Shown here: in pieces, positions 17,706 to 23,675 of the stretch
Layout: each line of letters begins with the position of its first letter
How positions within the stretch are numbered: position 1 is the first letter of the stretch
Source: RH-AL1 sp964245015
GTDB lineage: Bacteria; Pseudomonadota; Alphaproteobacteria; Rhizobiales; Beijerinckiaceae
DNA length: 23,675 bases
Reading direction: 5' to 3'
NCBI GenBank assembly: GCA_964245015.1
Contig: CAXTMA010000029.1
Coordinates: 1 to 23,675, forward strand
Translations under genes and position numbers: made by a program
Notes under the pieces: model-generated
Database searches by the model: none
The model's input: only the letters and a program-made list of their open reading frames with translations
Told to the model about the DNA's origin: nothing

Positions 17706-18240
17706 GACCTGAGATCTCCTGCGGGCGACTGTTTCTCTTTTGGCTGCTGCTTTCGTCGGGAAACGTGCCGTTCTTGACCGATGTCCCCGAGCTGCGCGTT
17801 TGTCCTGACATCCGCCTTTGACATCGACGGATCATTGGTGGGCGCCATGGATGAGACTGCTCGCTTGCGATGCATCTTCGCAGATCCATAGGTGATTACG
17901 AAAAGGTTGTCCGCCGCAAGGTCCGAGGCGATCAAGCTGTCGGAGACTCGTCCCCTCGTCAGGTCCTTGCGATCGAAAGGCTGCCGGTTGCGATAGACCC
18001 GCGACCAAGGCGAGGCGACGAGCGACCGGCCGGCATGTCCACTGGCCAACGAGGGTGTCCCTGCCGGTTGGCGGCCATCGCGTCTGCCTTGCTGCTGTGG
18101 GGCGGACAAGCTTTCACCCGCACCGCCCTCTGCTATGGCAGAGGCGGAATAGAGGCTGCGCAACTCTGCTTGCATTCGCCAGTCGGTTTCAGCCTGCGTC
18201 GTTGCGGATACCGCTGTTGAATCTGGTGAGCGCATCCAGC
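17706..18240. other. Region upstream of the MFS gene with no recognisable gene
   Basis: Long overlapping open frames exist on both strands, but none shows a recognisable domain, a good ribosome site or consistent composition. It should contain the MFS promoter on its left side. Confidence 0.4.
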
Positions 18241-18346
18241 CTCAGCAGGTTTCGCAAAAGTGCCCCGCGGTTTTGCGATCCAAACCTGCGGCCCATCCAA
18301 GAGCTCAGCGGATGAAGCGTTGGCCTGCCAACGCGAACCTGCTTAG
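18241..18346 (+). repeat. Palindromic element, family 2 (MITE-like), copy A
   Basis: 106 bases bounded by CTCAGCAGGTTTCGC and GCGAACCTGCTTAG, which are near-perfect inverted terminal repeats. The inside holds the hairpin CGCAAAAGTG/GCGGTTTTGCG and a second palindrome GTTGGCCTGCCAAC. It is about 88 percent identical to the reverse complement of 19255-19360. Confidence 0.8.
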
Positions 18347-18779
18347 CGGCGAGAGCGGTCGCTTCCTCCGCGATCTGCTTGAGTGCCGCAGCGTCGGAAG
18401 GCCGTATCGGTGCGAGATTGCGAGTCGTTTCGGCGCCGGTCTTGGACGGGCAAGCGAGTTGGCGCAGTTCAACGGCTCCGTCCATGAAACGGCTTCGAGG
18501 TGCAACATCAATGATCGGATCGCACGTATTACGACGCTCACACCTGCGGGTGATGAGGATCGCGCTGTGGCCAACATCTTGCTGCCGTTGCAGGACGATT
18601 TGGTTCTCCCGATGCTCATCGCGCCATGGCGAGGCGTGCGGACGTTCCAGGATCTCGAACCATAGGGGACGCCGGCAACGGCGGTGGAGCGCGGGGCCGC
18701 ACATGGATTTGGCCATGTGAAGGCCGACCTGATCTTGAACATGCTTCCCCGGCCTTCGCCGACCTGATTGAGAGCGGGC
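18347..18779. other. Unassigned stretch between family-2 element A and the DMT-like gene
   Basis: Open on both strands (plus to 18665, minus across most of the region), but no domain is recognised in any frame and no start has a convincing ribosome site. It may be degraded coding sequence. The last ~100 bases should include the promoter of the membrane gene. Confidence 0.35.
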
Positions 18780-19115
18780 ATGAAGATCCTGTTTCCGCTC
18801 GGCCTGCTCGTCCTCGCGACCGTGATGGAGGCCGGTGGCGACGCCATCATCAGGGTCGGGCTTAAGCCTCATCCCGTTCCGCTGCGCATCCTCCTGATGC
18901 TCGCGGGCGGCGTCACGCTGTACTTCTACGGGCTGTTCCTGAACCTTGCCCCGCTCGATTTCGGCCGGCTGATCGGCGCCTACGTGGCGACCTTTTTCGT
19001 GGTCGGACAGATCATCAACCTCGTTGCCTTCAAGACGGCTCCGACGCTGCCGATCATGGTGGGTGGCGTTTTCTTTATTGCCGGAGGCCTCATCATCACC
19101 TTATGGCAGCGGTGA
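18780..19115 (+). CDS. Small DMT/SMR-like inner-membrane protein (111 aa)
   Basis: Nearly all hydrophobic, with about four membrane helices: LFPLGLLVLATVMEAGG, ILLMLAGGVTLYFYGLFL, LIGAYVATFFVVGQIINLVAF and MVGGVFFIAGGLIITLW. The acidic residue in helix 1 (MEAGGDAIIR) and the overall size resemble small multidrug resistance-type members of the drug/metabolite transporter superfamily, which work as dimers. Substrate unknown. Start ATG 18780 preferred (AGAG upstream); ATG 18768 would add four residues. The gene stands alone between two inverted copies of a family-2 palindromic element, which hints at recent movement of the segment. Confidence 0.7.
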   Translation: MKILFPLGLLVLATVMEAGGDAIIRVGLKPHPVPLRILLMLAGGVTLYFYGLFLNLAPLDFGRLIGAYVATFFVVGQIINLVAFKTAPTLPIMVGGVFFIAGGLIITLWQR

Positions 19116-19254
19116 GAGTTGAGCGGCGAAAGGGCGTGGTCATGTGGCGCTTGGCGCCCACCCGCCAGCGCTTCCCGCCGGGTCGTGATCCGCACCTCGG
19201 CCCGCAGCGGCGCTCGCCAGATCCGGCCGCAGCTGCGCCAGCACGTTCCAGGAA

Positions 19255-19360
19255 CTAAGCAGATTCGCGTTGGCAGGCCAACGCTTCACCCGCTTAGCCC
19301 TTTGACATGCCGCAAGTTTTGATCGCAAAACCGCGGGGCGCTTTTGCGAAACCTGCTTAG
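19255..19360 (-). repeat. Palindromic element, family 2 (MITE-like), copy B, inverted
   Basis: Reverse-oriented partner of copy A, 106 bases, ends CTAAGCAGATTCGC and GCAGGTTT complement (CTAAGCAGG when read on the minus strand). I count about 13 differences from copy A, mostly in the middle third. No target-site duplication is evident next to either copy. Confidence 0.8.
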
Positions 19361-19586
19361 GCTTCCGATGCCGGCACGACGGGACACGTCAGGGCGCCAG
19401 CGCTCGGCAGCCAGCGCTCGGGAGGCCCTCGCACCTTCTTTGAAATCCAGCCTCTTCGTGCCGTTGCTGTGCCTCCAATCCTCGCCCGCACGTTCCTCGT
19501 GAACGTACAAACTTCACCGACAGGCTTGCACCCGCGGGCGCCCGCGGCGATGCTGCGGCGCAAGCCGCGGATCAGCCGGAGCCGTC

Positions 19587-20417
19587 TTGAAAGCCTCGCT
19601 CGTTCAAATGAACTCGATCGGCGACAAGCCGGCCAACATCGCCGCCGCCGCGTGCCTGATCGAGGAGGCGGTCGCCTTCGACAGGCCGGACTGGATCGCC
19701 CTGCCGGAGTGCTTCGATTTCCTCGGTGGGCGGCGCGACGACAAGATGGCGGCGGCCGAAGTGCTCGGCGACGGACCGGCCTACCTCGCGATGAGCCGCC
19801 TGGCCGCCGCGCACGGCGTGTTCATCCACGCCGGCTCGCTGCTGGAGCGCGTGCCCGGCGAGGCGCGCATCCGCAACACCAGCGTGGTGTTCGACCGCCG
19901 GGGCCGCGAGGTCGCCCGCTACCGCAAGATCCATATGTTCGACATCGAAACACCCGACGGCATGAGCTATCGCGAAAGCGCCTCGTTCGAGCCCGGCGGG
20001 GAGGTGGTCACCTATGACTGCGAGGGCGTCACGATCGGCTGCGCGATCTGCTACGACCTCCGTTTTCCCCGGCTTTTCGCCGCGCTCGTCGCGCGCGGCG
20101 CGCAGGTCATCGTTCTGCCCTCGGCCTTCACCCTGCAGACCGGCAAGGACCACTGGGAGGTGCTGTGCCGCGCCCGCGCCATCGAAACGCAGACCTACCT
20201 GCTCGCCCCGGCGCAGACGGGGACGCATCGCGTGGGCGACGAGGTCCGACAAACCTTCGGCCATTCGCTCGCGGTCGATCCCTGGGGCCACGTCGTCGCC
20301 CGCGCCTCGGACGGACCCGGCTTCACGACGGCGCGGGTCGAGCCGGATCGCGTCGCCGCCGTGCGCCGGCGGATGCCGGTGCGCGATCACGCGGTGACGT
20401 TTCCCGACGCTCAGTAG
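19587..20417 (+). CDS. Carbon-nitrogen hydrolase, Nit1/omega-amidase-like
   Basis: Protein of 276 aa in the nitrilase superfamily. The Glu-Lys-Cys catalytic set is E41 (ALPECFD), K114 (RYRKIHMFDIE) and C155 (GCAICYDLRFP). The FDIE and CYDLRFP motifs are typical of the Nit1/Nit2 branch, so deaminated glutathione amidase or omega-amidase is more likely than a nitrile-cleaving enzyme. The start is TTG at 19587 with GGAG five bases upstream; no in-frame ATG gives the family N-terminus (KASLVQMNS). It ends seven bases into the 3' end of the convergent DUF2125 gene. A gamma-glutamylcyclotransferase-like gene nearby is consistent with glutathione turnover. Confidence 0.88.
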   Translation: MKASLVQMNSIGDKPANIAAAACLIEEAVAFDRPDWIALPECFDFLGGRRDDKMAAAEVLGDGPAYLAMSRLAAAHGVFIHAGSLLERVPGEARIRNTSVVFDRRGREVARYRKIHMFDIETPDGMSYRESASFEPGGEVVTYDCEGVTIGCAICYDLRFPRLFAALVARGAQVIVLPSAFTLQTGKDHWEVLCRARAIETQTYLLAPAQTGTHRVGDEVRQTFGHSLAVDPWGHVVARASDGPGFTTARVEPDRVAAVRRRMPVRDHAVTFPDAQ

Positions 20418-21427
20418 AGGGGCGTCAGCTCGATCCCCGTCGTCACCGGGCCGATCCCGAGATGCCCGTTGCCCAGCGTGATCGGCAGGGCGAGGCTGCC
20501 GGGCGTCGCCGGCGCCTTGCGCGGTCCGCCGCCGAACAGCGTGCTGACCAGCGAGCCAACGGCGACCAGGTTGCCGCTGATGCCATAGCGCGCCAGGATC
20601 GGTTCGAGGCCGAAGAACTCCGCGTCGAGCTTGCCCCTGGGTCGGTGCCCGTCGTCGAGGCGGACGGTGCCCGTCGCCGTCATGCGGGCGGCGGCGCGGG
20701 CGGCGGCGAAGCGGTCGACATCGAGGCGGCCGCCGTTGAGACGCCAGCGTTCCATCGCCTGCGCCGGTGTCTGCACGTCGCCGACGTCGGCGTGATGCAG
20801 GCGGCCGCCGAGGCTGGCATCGACCGGCGCCGTGCCGCCGAGCAGGTCGTCGATCTGTGGCAGGATCGCGGCCTTGAGGCTGACGGCGAAGGCCAGCGTC
20901 GGGTTGGCGTCGTCCGGCAGCAGCGTCGCCCTCGCATCGAGCGCGTCGGCGCGGCCGCTTTCGTTGGCGCCGACAAACGTGCCGCCCACGGCGACGTCGC
21001 TGCCGCGCAGGGCGAGCATCCTGATGTCAGGCAAGGTGGCGAGATCCAAGGCAAGGCTGCGCCAGCCTCCCTCGACATCGGTGGCCCCGTCCGATGTCTT
21101 GAAGGCGAAGGGTGGCTGCAGGGTCACGACGAGGTGGCGCGGGCTGCCGAGGCTCACGCTGGCGGTCGCACCGGCGAGGCTCGCTTGGACGTGCTGCCCC
21201 ATCGCCTGCCCGCTGTAACTCGGCCGGTCGCAGCTGATCCTCAGGGCGAAGGGATAGCCGCCGATCTGGCGGTCGGGGCAGCTCCAATCCCGGCCTCTCC
21301 CGGCTTCGGCGGTGATCCAGGCCTGCGTCCGCTCGCCAGCCTCATGCGCGGCGAGAACCCACAGCGCGCTCCAGCCGGCCGCGAGCAGTAGCGCGGGAAC
21401 AAGCAGCCGCACGGCGATCTTTCGCAT
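20411..21427 (-). CDS. DUF2125 domain-containing exported/membrane-anchored protein
   Basis: Protein of 338 aa. An N-terminal signal anchor MRKIAVRLLVPALLLAAGWSALWVLA precedes a long soluble domain presumably in the periplasm, with WSCPDRQIGGYPFALRISC near residues 48-66, the GYPF signature of the alphaproteobacterial DUF2125 family. Function unknown; a role in the envelope is assumed only from location. Its stop overlaps the convergent Nit-type amidase gene by seven bases. The divergent chaC-like gene starts 120 bases away, so the two share a promoter region. Confidence 0.83.
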   Translation of the reverse strand: MRKIAVRLLVPALLLAAGWSALWVLAAHEAGERTQAWITAEAGRGRDWSCPDRQIGGYPFALRISCDRPSYSGQAMGQHVQASLAGATASVSLGSPRHLVVTLQPPFAFKTSDGATDVEGGWRSLALDLATLPDIRMLALRGSDVAVGGTFVGANESGRADALDARATLLPDDANPTLAFAVSLKAAILPQIDDLLGGTAPVDASLGGRLHHADVGDVQTPAQAMERWRLNGGRLDVDRFAAARAAARMTATGTVRLDDGHRPRGKLDAEFFGLEPILARYGISGNLVAVGSLVSTLFGGGPRKAPATPGSLALPITLGNGHLGIGPVTTGIELTPLY

Positions 21428-21547
21428 CCCTGGGTCATGCTCCGGCCCCGCACGGGCGGTACGAGGTGCCCGTTAAGGCGGCGGACCGTGGCGCGAGCGT
21501 GACCGAACGGGCCGGCGTCGGATGGGACGAGGGAGCAGGGCGGCGAA

Positions 21548-22111
21548 ATGGCGGCTGGGACGGACTTCTGGGTGTTCGGTTACGGTTCGCTGATGTGGCG
21601 ACCGGGCTTCGACTTCGCCGAGCGGACGCTGGCGACGATCCGCGGCTACCGGCGGGCGCTGTGCGTGTATTCGCATCACCACCGCGGCACGCCGGAGCGG
21701 CCGGGCCTCGTGCTCGGACTCGACCGCGGCGGCTCCTGCAAGGGCGTGGCATTTCGTGTCGAGGCTGCGCGCGCCGACGACGTCCTCGCCTATCTGCGCG
21801 CCCGCGAGCAGGTCACGATGGTTTATCGCGAGGTCCGCGCCCGCATCAACCTGGCCGACGGCCGCGAAGTGATCGCCCTGTCCTACGCGGTCGACAGGCG
21901 TCACAAGCAGTATGCCGGTGCGCTGGAGCTGAGCGCGCTGGAGCGCCTCGTGGCGCAAGGTGTCGGGCTTTCCGGGGCCAACCCGGACTATGTCCGGCAG
22001 ACCTATGAGCATATGGTGGAACTCGGTATCCACGACCGGCTGCTCGCGACGCTGGTTGCGCGCCTGCCGGCATCCCCGGCTGCGGCGCCGGTCCCTACCG
22101 TGGGACTTTGA
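21548..22111 (+). CDS. chaC: ChaC-like glutathione-specific gamma-glutamylcyclotransferase
   Basis: Protein of 187 aa, ChaC length. The substrate-binding loop FGYGSLMW (10-17) and the catalytic Glu E87 in YLRAREQ are present, with the family segment GVAFRVE near residue 66 and YAVDRRHKQYAG near 123. The enzyme cleaves glutathione to 5-oxoproline and Cys-Gly in the cytoplasm. Start ATG 21548 lies two residues before the first strand's normal beginning. It is divergent from DUF2125; this pairing is common in rhizobial-type genomes as far as I recall. Confidence 0.85.
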   Translation: MAAGTDFWVFGYGSLMWRPGFDFAERTLATIRGYRRALCVYSHHHRGTPERPGLVLGLDRGGSCKGVAFRVEAARADDVLAYLRAREQVTMVYREVRARINLADGREVIALSYAVDRRHKQYAGALELSALERLVAQGVGLSGANPDYVRQTYEHMVELGIHDRLLATLVARLPASPAAAPVPTVGL

Positions 22112-22186
22112 GTCTCAGGTCGGCTTCATCCGGACCATCGGCTTTTCCTGAAATGCGCTGCGCACCTTCGCGTCCGGTGAACGGGA

Positions 22187-22540
22187 TCAGGCCTGGGCCT
22201 GCCGCAGGTCGTCCACCGCCGCCTTTCGCATCGCCCCATCCTCGACGAGGAGATGAACGTGCCATTCCTCGGCGCCACCCGCCAGTCCGGCCGCTCGAAG
22301 CGAACGAACATCGCCGTGGTGTTCGACCTGCCGAACGAAGAGGGGGAGGCGCGCCGCCCCTCGACGCCGAACAGGAATGACGATGCAGCCGTCGAAGTCG
22401 GGCAGGCCGCACTCGGATGTGCCGCCTTCGACAGGAAAGACGGAGACGATGTAGCGGCGCCCGCTCGCGCCAAGCCAGCAATGGAAGCGCGAAGCGATCG
22501 ACGTTTGCGCGGTGCTGCGCACGCAGGCATCAATGTTCAC
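22187..22540 (-). CDS. Hypothetical protein (117 aa)
   Basis: Starts at GTG 22540, supported by an excellent GGAGGGA six bases upstream. Soluble, no signal peptide. It contains SRFHCWLGASGRRYIVSVFP near residue 15-34, a strand-rich centre with DFDGCIVIPVRRR, and EEWHVHLLVEDGAMR near the C-terminus. This FHCWxxxxxGRRYIxSVxP...EWHVHLL pattern recurs in short rhizobial hypothetical proteins. Function unknown. Convergent with chaC (75 bases between stops). Confidence 0.65.
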   Translation of the reverse strand: MNIDACVRSTAQTSIASRFHCWLGASGRRYIVSVFPVEGGTSECGLPDFDGCIVIPVRRRGAARLPLFVRQVEHHGDVRSLRAAGLAGGAEEWHVHLLVEDGAMRKAAVDDLRQAQA

Positions 22541-22708
22541 GGCTGTTCCCTCCGGCAAACACAAGATACGAACAGAAAAGGAACAGGTCAAGATCGAACC
22601 GGCACTCCTCGCAGAGCCGGCCTCTAAGTCGGGTGCGCCTGTCGATTCCACCACAGCCGATGACGGAGGGAGGGGCGATCGGCTATGCCCGACCCGCTGA
22701 TGGCACAG

Positions 22709-22806
22709 GAGCCTCGGACCGAAAATGCGCAGTGGTCTTCGGACGAAGTCGATGCGGCGCAGCAGGTTAAGGCATCGGCCCCGATCGGGTGTTCCATGGT
22801 CTAGGC
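22709..22806 (+). repeat. Palindromic intergenic element, family 1, degenerate copy 2
   Basis: Aligns with 13270-13373: both contain CTCGGACCGAAAA/CATCGGACCGAAAA, GCGCAG(C/T)GG, TTCGGAC and a second GCATCGG half followed by a short loop. The right end is eroded (CCATGGTCTAG for CCGATGCTCTAA), so the terminal repeat is lost. Confidence 0.65.
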
Positions 22807-22831
22807 GTACGGTCGCTCCAGACTCTCGCGC

Positions 22832-23104
22832 TCAGGGAGCGGGGCGATCCTTCTGGCAGACATCCGCGGCCCCGCGCCCCAGCGGCAGACACTCCCAGCC
22901 TGGGCCGTGACCGCGACTGTTCCAGAAATCGAGACCGGGGTAGCGTGAGACCACGACGAACAGGCTGGCGCCGGCCACAATCAAGACGACGGACGCCGAC
23001 GCCGCCAGCGCGGCCCTCGTGGAGTCGAGCATCCGATAGCTGTCATAGGCGAGCCAGAAAAGCACGCCGGCACCGACGAGGCAGAAACCGGAAAAGACAA
23101 ACAT
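22832..23104 (-). CDS. Hypothetical two-helix membrane protein (90 aa)
   Basis: Two strong hydrophobic segments, GFCLVGAGVLFWLAYDSY and ALAASASVVLIVAGASLFVVV, joined by a short polar loop, then a ~35-residue hydrophilic tail containing two cysteines. No recognised domain. The ATG at 23104 has only a weak purine run (CGGCGG) directly upstream, so the start is uncertain. It lies between the family-1 repeat and the GNAT gene on the same strand, 57 bases after the GNAT stop, and may be co-transcribed with it. Confidence 0.5.
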   Translation of the reverse strand: MFVFSGFCLVGAGVLFWLAYDSYRMLDSTRAALAASASVVLIVAGASLFVVVSRYPGLDFWNSRGHGPGWECLPLGRGAADVCQKDRPAP

Positions 23105-23161
23105 CCGCCGAAGCCACGAGCATAGGAGGCAATCAATAGCAGCAAAGAATTCTGCGACCGT

Positions 23162-23675
23162 CTACTGGCTTTCGCTGGCGACCGGGCCCTTCGCCGTTCG
23201 GGGTGACTGCTGCGCCATGCCCGGCAGACGTCGCAGCCGGCCGCGCAGCCAGTCGCTGCGCTCGCGCCGGAAGAACTCGCAGGCAAAGGTGCCGCCGCGC
23301 GCCGGCAGGTGGTGAGGCCTCGTGTCGGTGTGGACGAAGCCGCACTTTTCCAGAACGCGGCGCGAGGCGGGGTTGTCCAGGCGGCTGTTGGCGACGAGGG
23401 CGCGGACTTCGCTGAGGTTGAAGACGGCGTCGACCAGGGCGGCCGTGGCTTCGCCGGCATAGCCGCGTCCGGCCTGAGCCGGAGCGATGAGGTATCCGAT
23501 CTCGATCTCGCCGCGCTCCATCACTTGCGCGCTGATGATGCCAAGCAGCGTGCGTGCGCGATTCTTCGCCGTCACCGCGAGAACGAGGGCATCGCCGCCG
23601 GCCGTGGTCGCGCGGGCGTGAAGGATGAAGCGTTCGGCCTCGCCCGGCGGGACGGGATGGGGGCTGGGCGCGGTC
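23162..23675 (-). CDS. GNAT-family N-acetyltransferase (RimJ/RimL-like), 5' end outside window
   Basis: The minus-strand frame is open from the right edge to TAG at 23162-23164 (170 codons visible). It has the acetyl-CoA pyrophosphate-binding signature QAGRGYAGEA, preceded by EIEIGYLIAP and followed by VRALVANSRLDNPASRRVLEKCGFV, the classic RimJ/RimL-type end (N..N..S..V.EK.GF). A C-terminal basic stretch follows. It likely acetylates a protein N-terminus, amino acid or small molecule; no specific substrate can be assigned. The N-terminal ~20-30 residues lie beyond the window. Confidence 0.85.
   Translation of the reverse strand, partial: TAPSPHPVPPGEAERFILHARATTAGGDALVLAVTAKNRARTLLGIISAQVMERGEIEIGYLIAPAQAGRGYAGEATAALVDAVFNLSEVRALVANSRLDNPASRRVLEKCGFVHTDTRPHHLPARGGTFACEFFRRERSDWLRGRLRRLPGMAQQSPRTAKGPVASESQ

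Noticed and set aside
18305..18872. Minus-strand open frames of 181 and 227 codons
   Set aside because: No recognisable domain or ribosome site; they run into the repeat element and over the DMT-like gene start.
21572..21586. A second GTTC-N7-GTTC pattern in the chaC-like gene
   Set aside because: It lies inside the codons for the invariant FGYGSL loop, far from a promoter, so it is explained by protein conservation.

Overview
GC-rich (estimated by eye, not computed) chromosomal DNA of an alphaproteobacterium, most likely a member of the Hyphomicrobiales (Rhizobiales). The evidence is gene content (fused ureAB, GlxBCD/Mgs-type genes with a type III glutamine synthetase, DUF2125, short rhizobial-type hypothetical proteins), short palindromic intergenic elements, and one perfect alphaproteobacterial SOS box. 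The sequence is a draft: a 100-N scaffold gap lies inside ureC, and the 52 bases on each side of it are identical, so the gap looks like an unmerged contig overlap.

Layout. (1) 1-4100, minus strand: urease operon ureD-ureAB-ureC-ureE-ureF (ureF runs off the left edge), with start/stop overlaps. An alpha/beta hydrolase fused to a multi-pass membrane domain lies just upstream (4178-5722). (2) 6026-10339, plus strand: a four-gene operon of an N-methylglutamate synthase-like complex (mgsABC = glxBCD) and a gamma-glutamylmethylamide/glutamine synthetase (gmaS/glnT). mgsB carries a one-base frameshift. The convergent neighbour is a monomeric sarcosine oxidase-family enzyme. (3) 11640-13271: an exported MetX-like hydrolase, and an 83-aa gene whose promoter carries GTTC-N7-GTTC. 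(4) 13.3-19.6 kb: a decaying accessory stretch. It holds palindromic elements, an efflux-adaptor remnant, a ferredoxin-type reductase/MOSC gene pair, an aldehyde dehydrogenase remnant, a DJ-1 family gene, an MFS transporter with an in-frame stop, and a small DMT-like gene between two inverted 106-bp elements. (5) 19.6-23.7 kb: a Nit-type amidase, DUF2125, a ChaC-like gamma-glutamylcyclotransferase, two hypothetical genes and a partial GNAT acetyltransferase.

How the genes may fit together. Urease and the Mgs/GmaS operon both point to use of organic nitrogen (urea, methylamine or other N-methylated compounds). The Mgd dehydrogenase that normally completes the N-methylglutamate pathway is absent from the window, and a SolA/MSOX-type flavin oxidase sits next to gmaS. 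This raises the possibility of a variant route in which an oxidase replaces MgdABCD. The Nit-type amidase and ChaC-like enzyme suggest a small glutathione-turnover neighbourhood at the right end.
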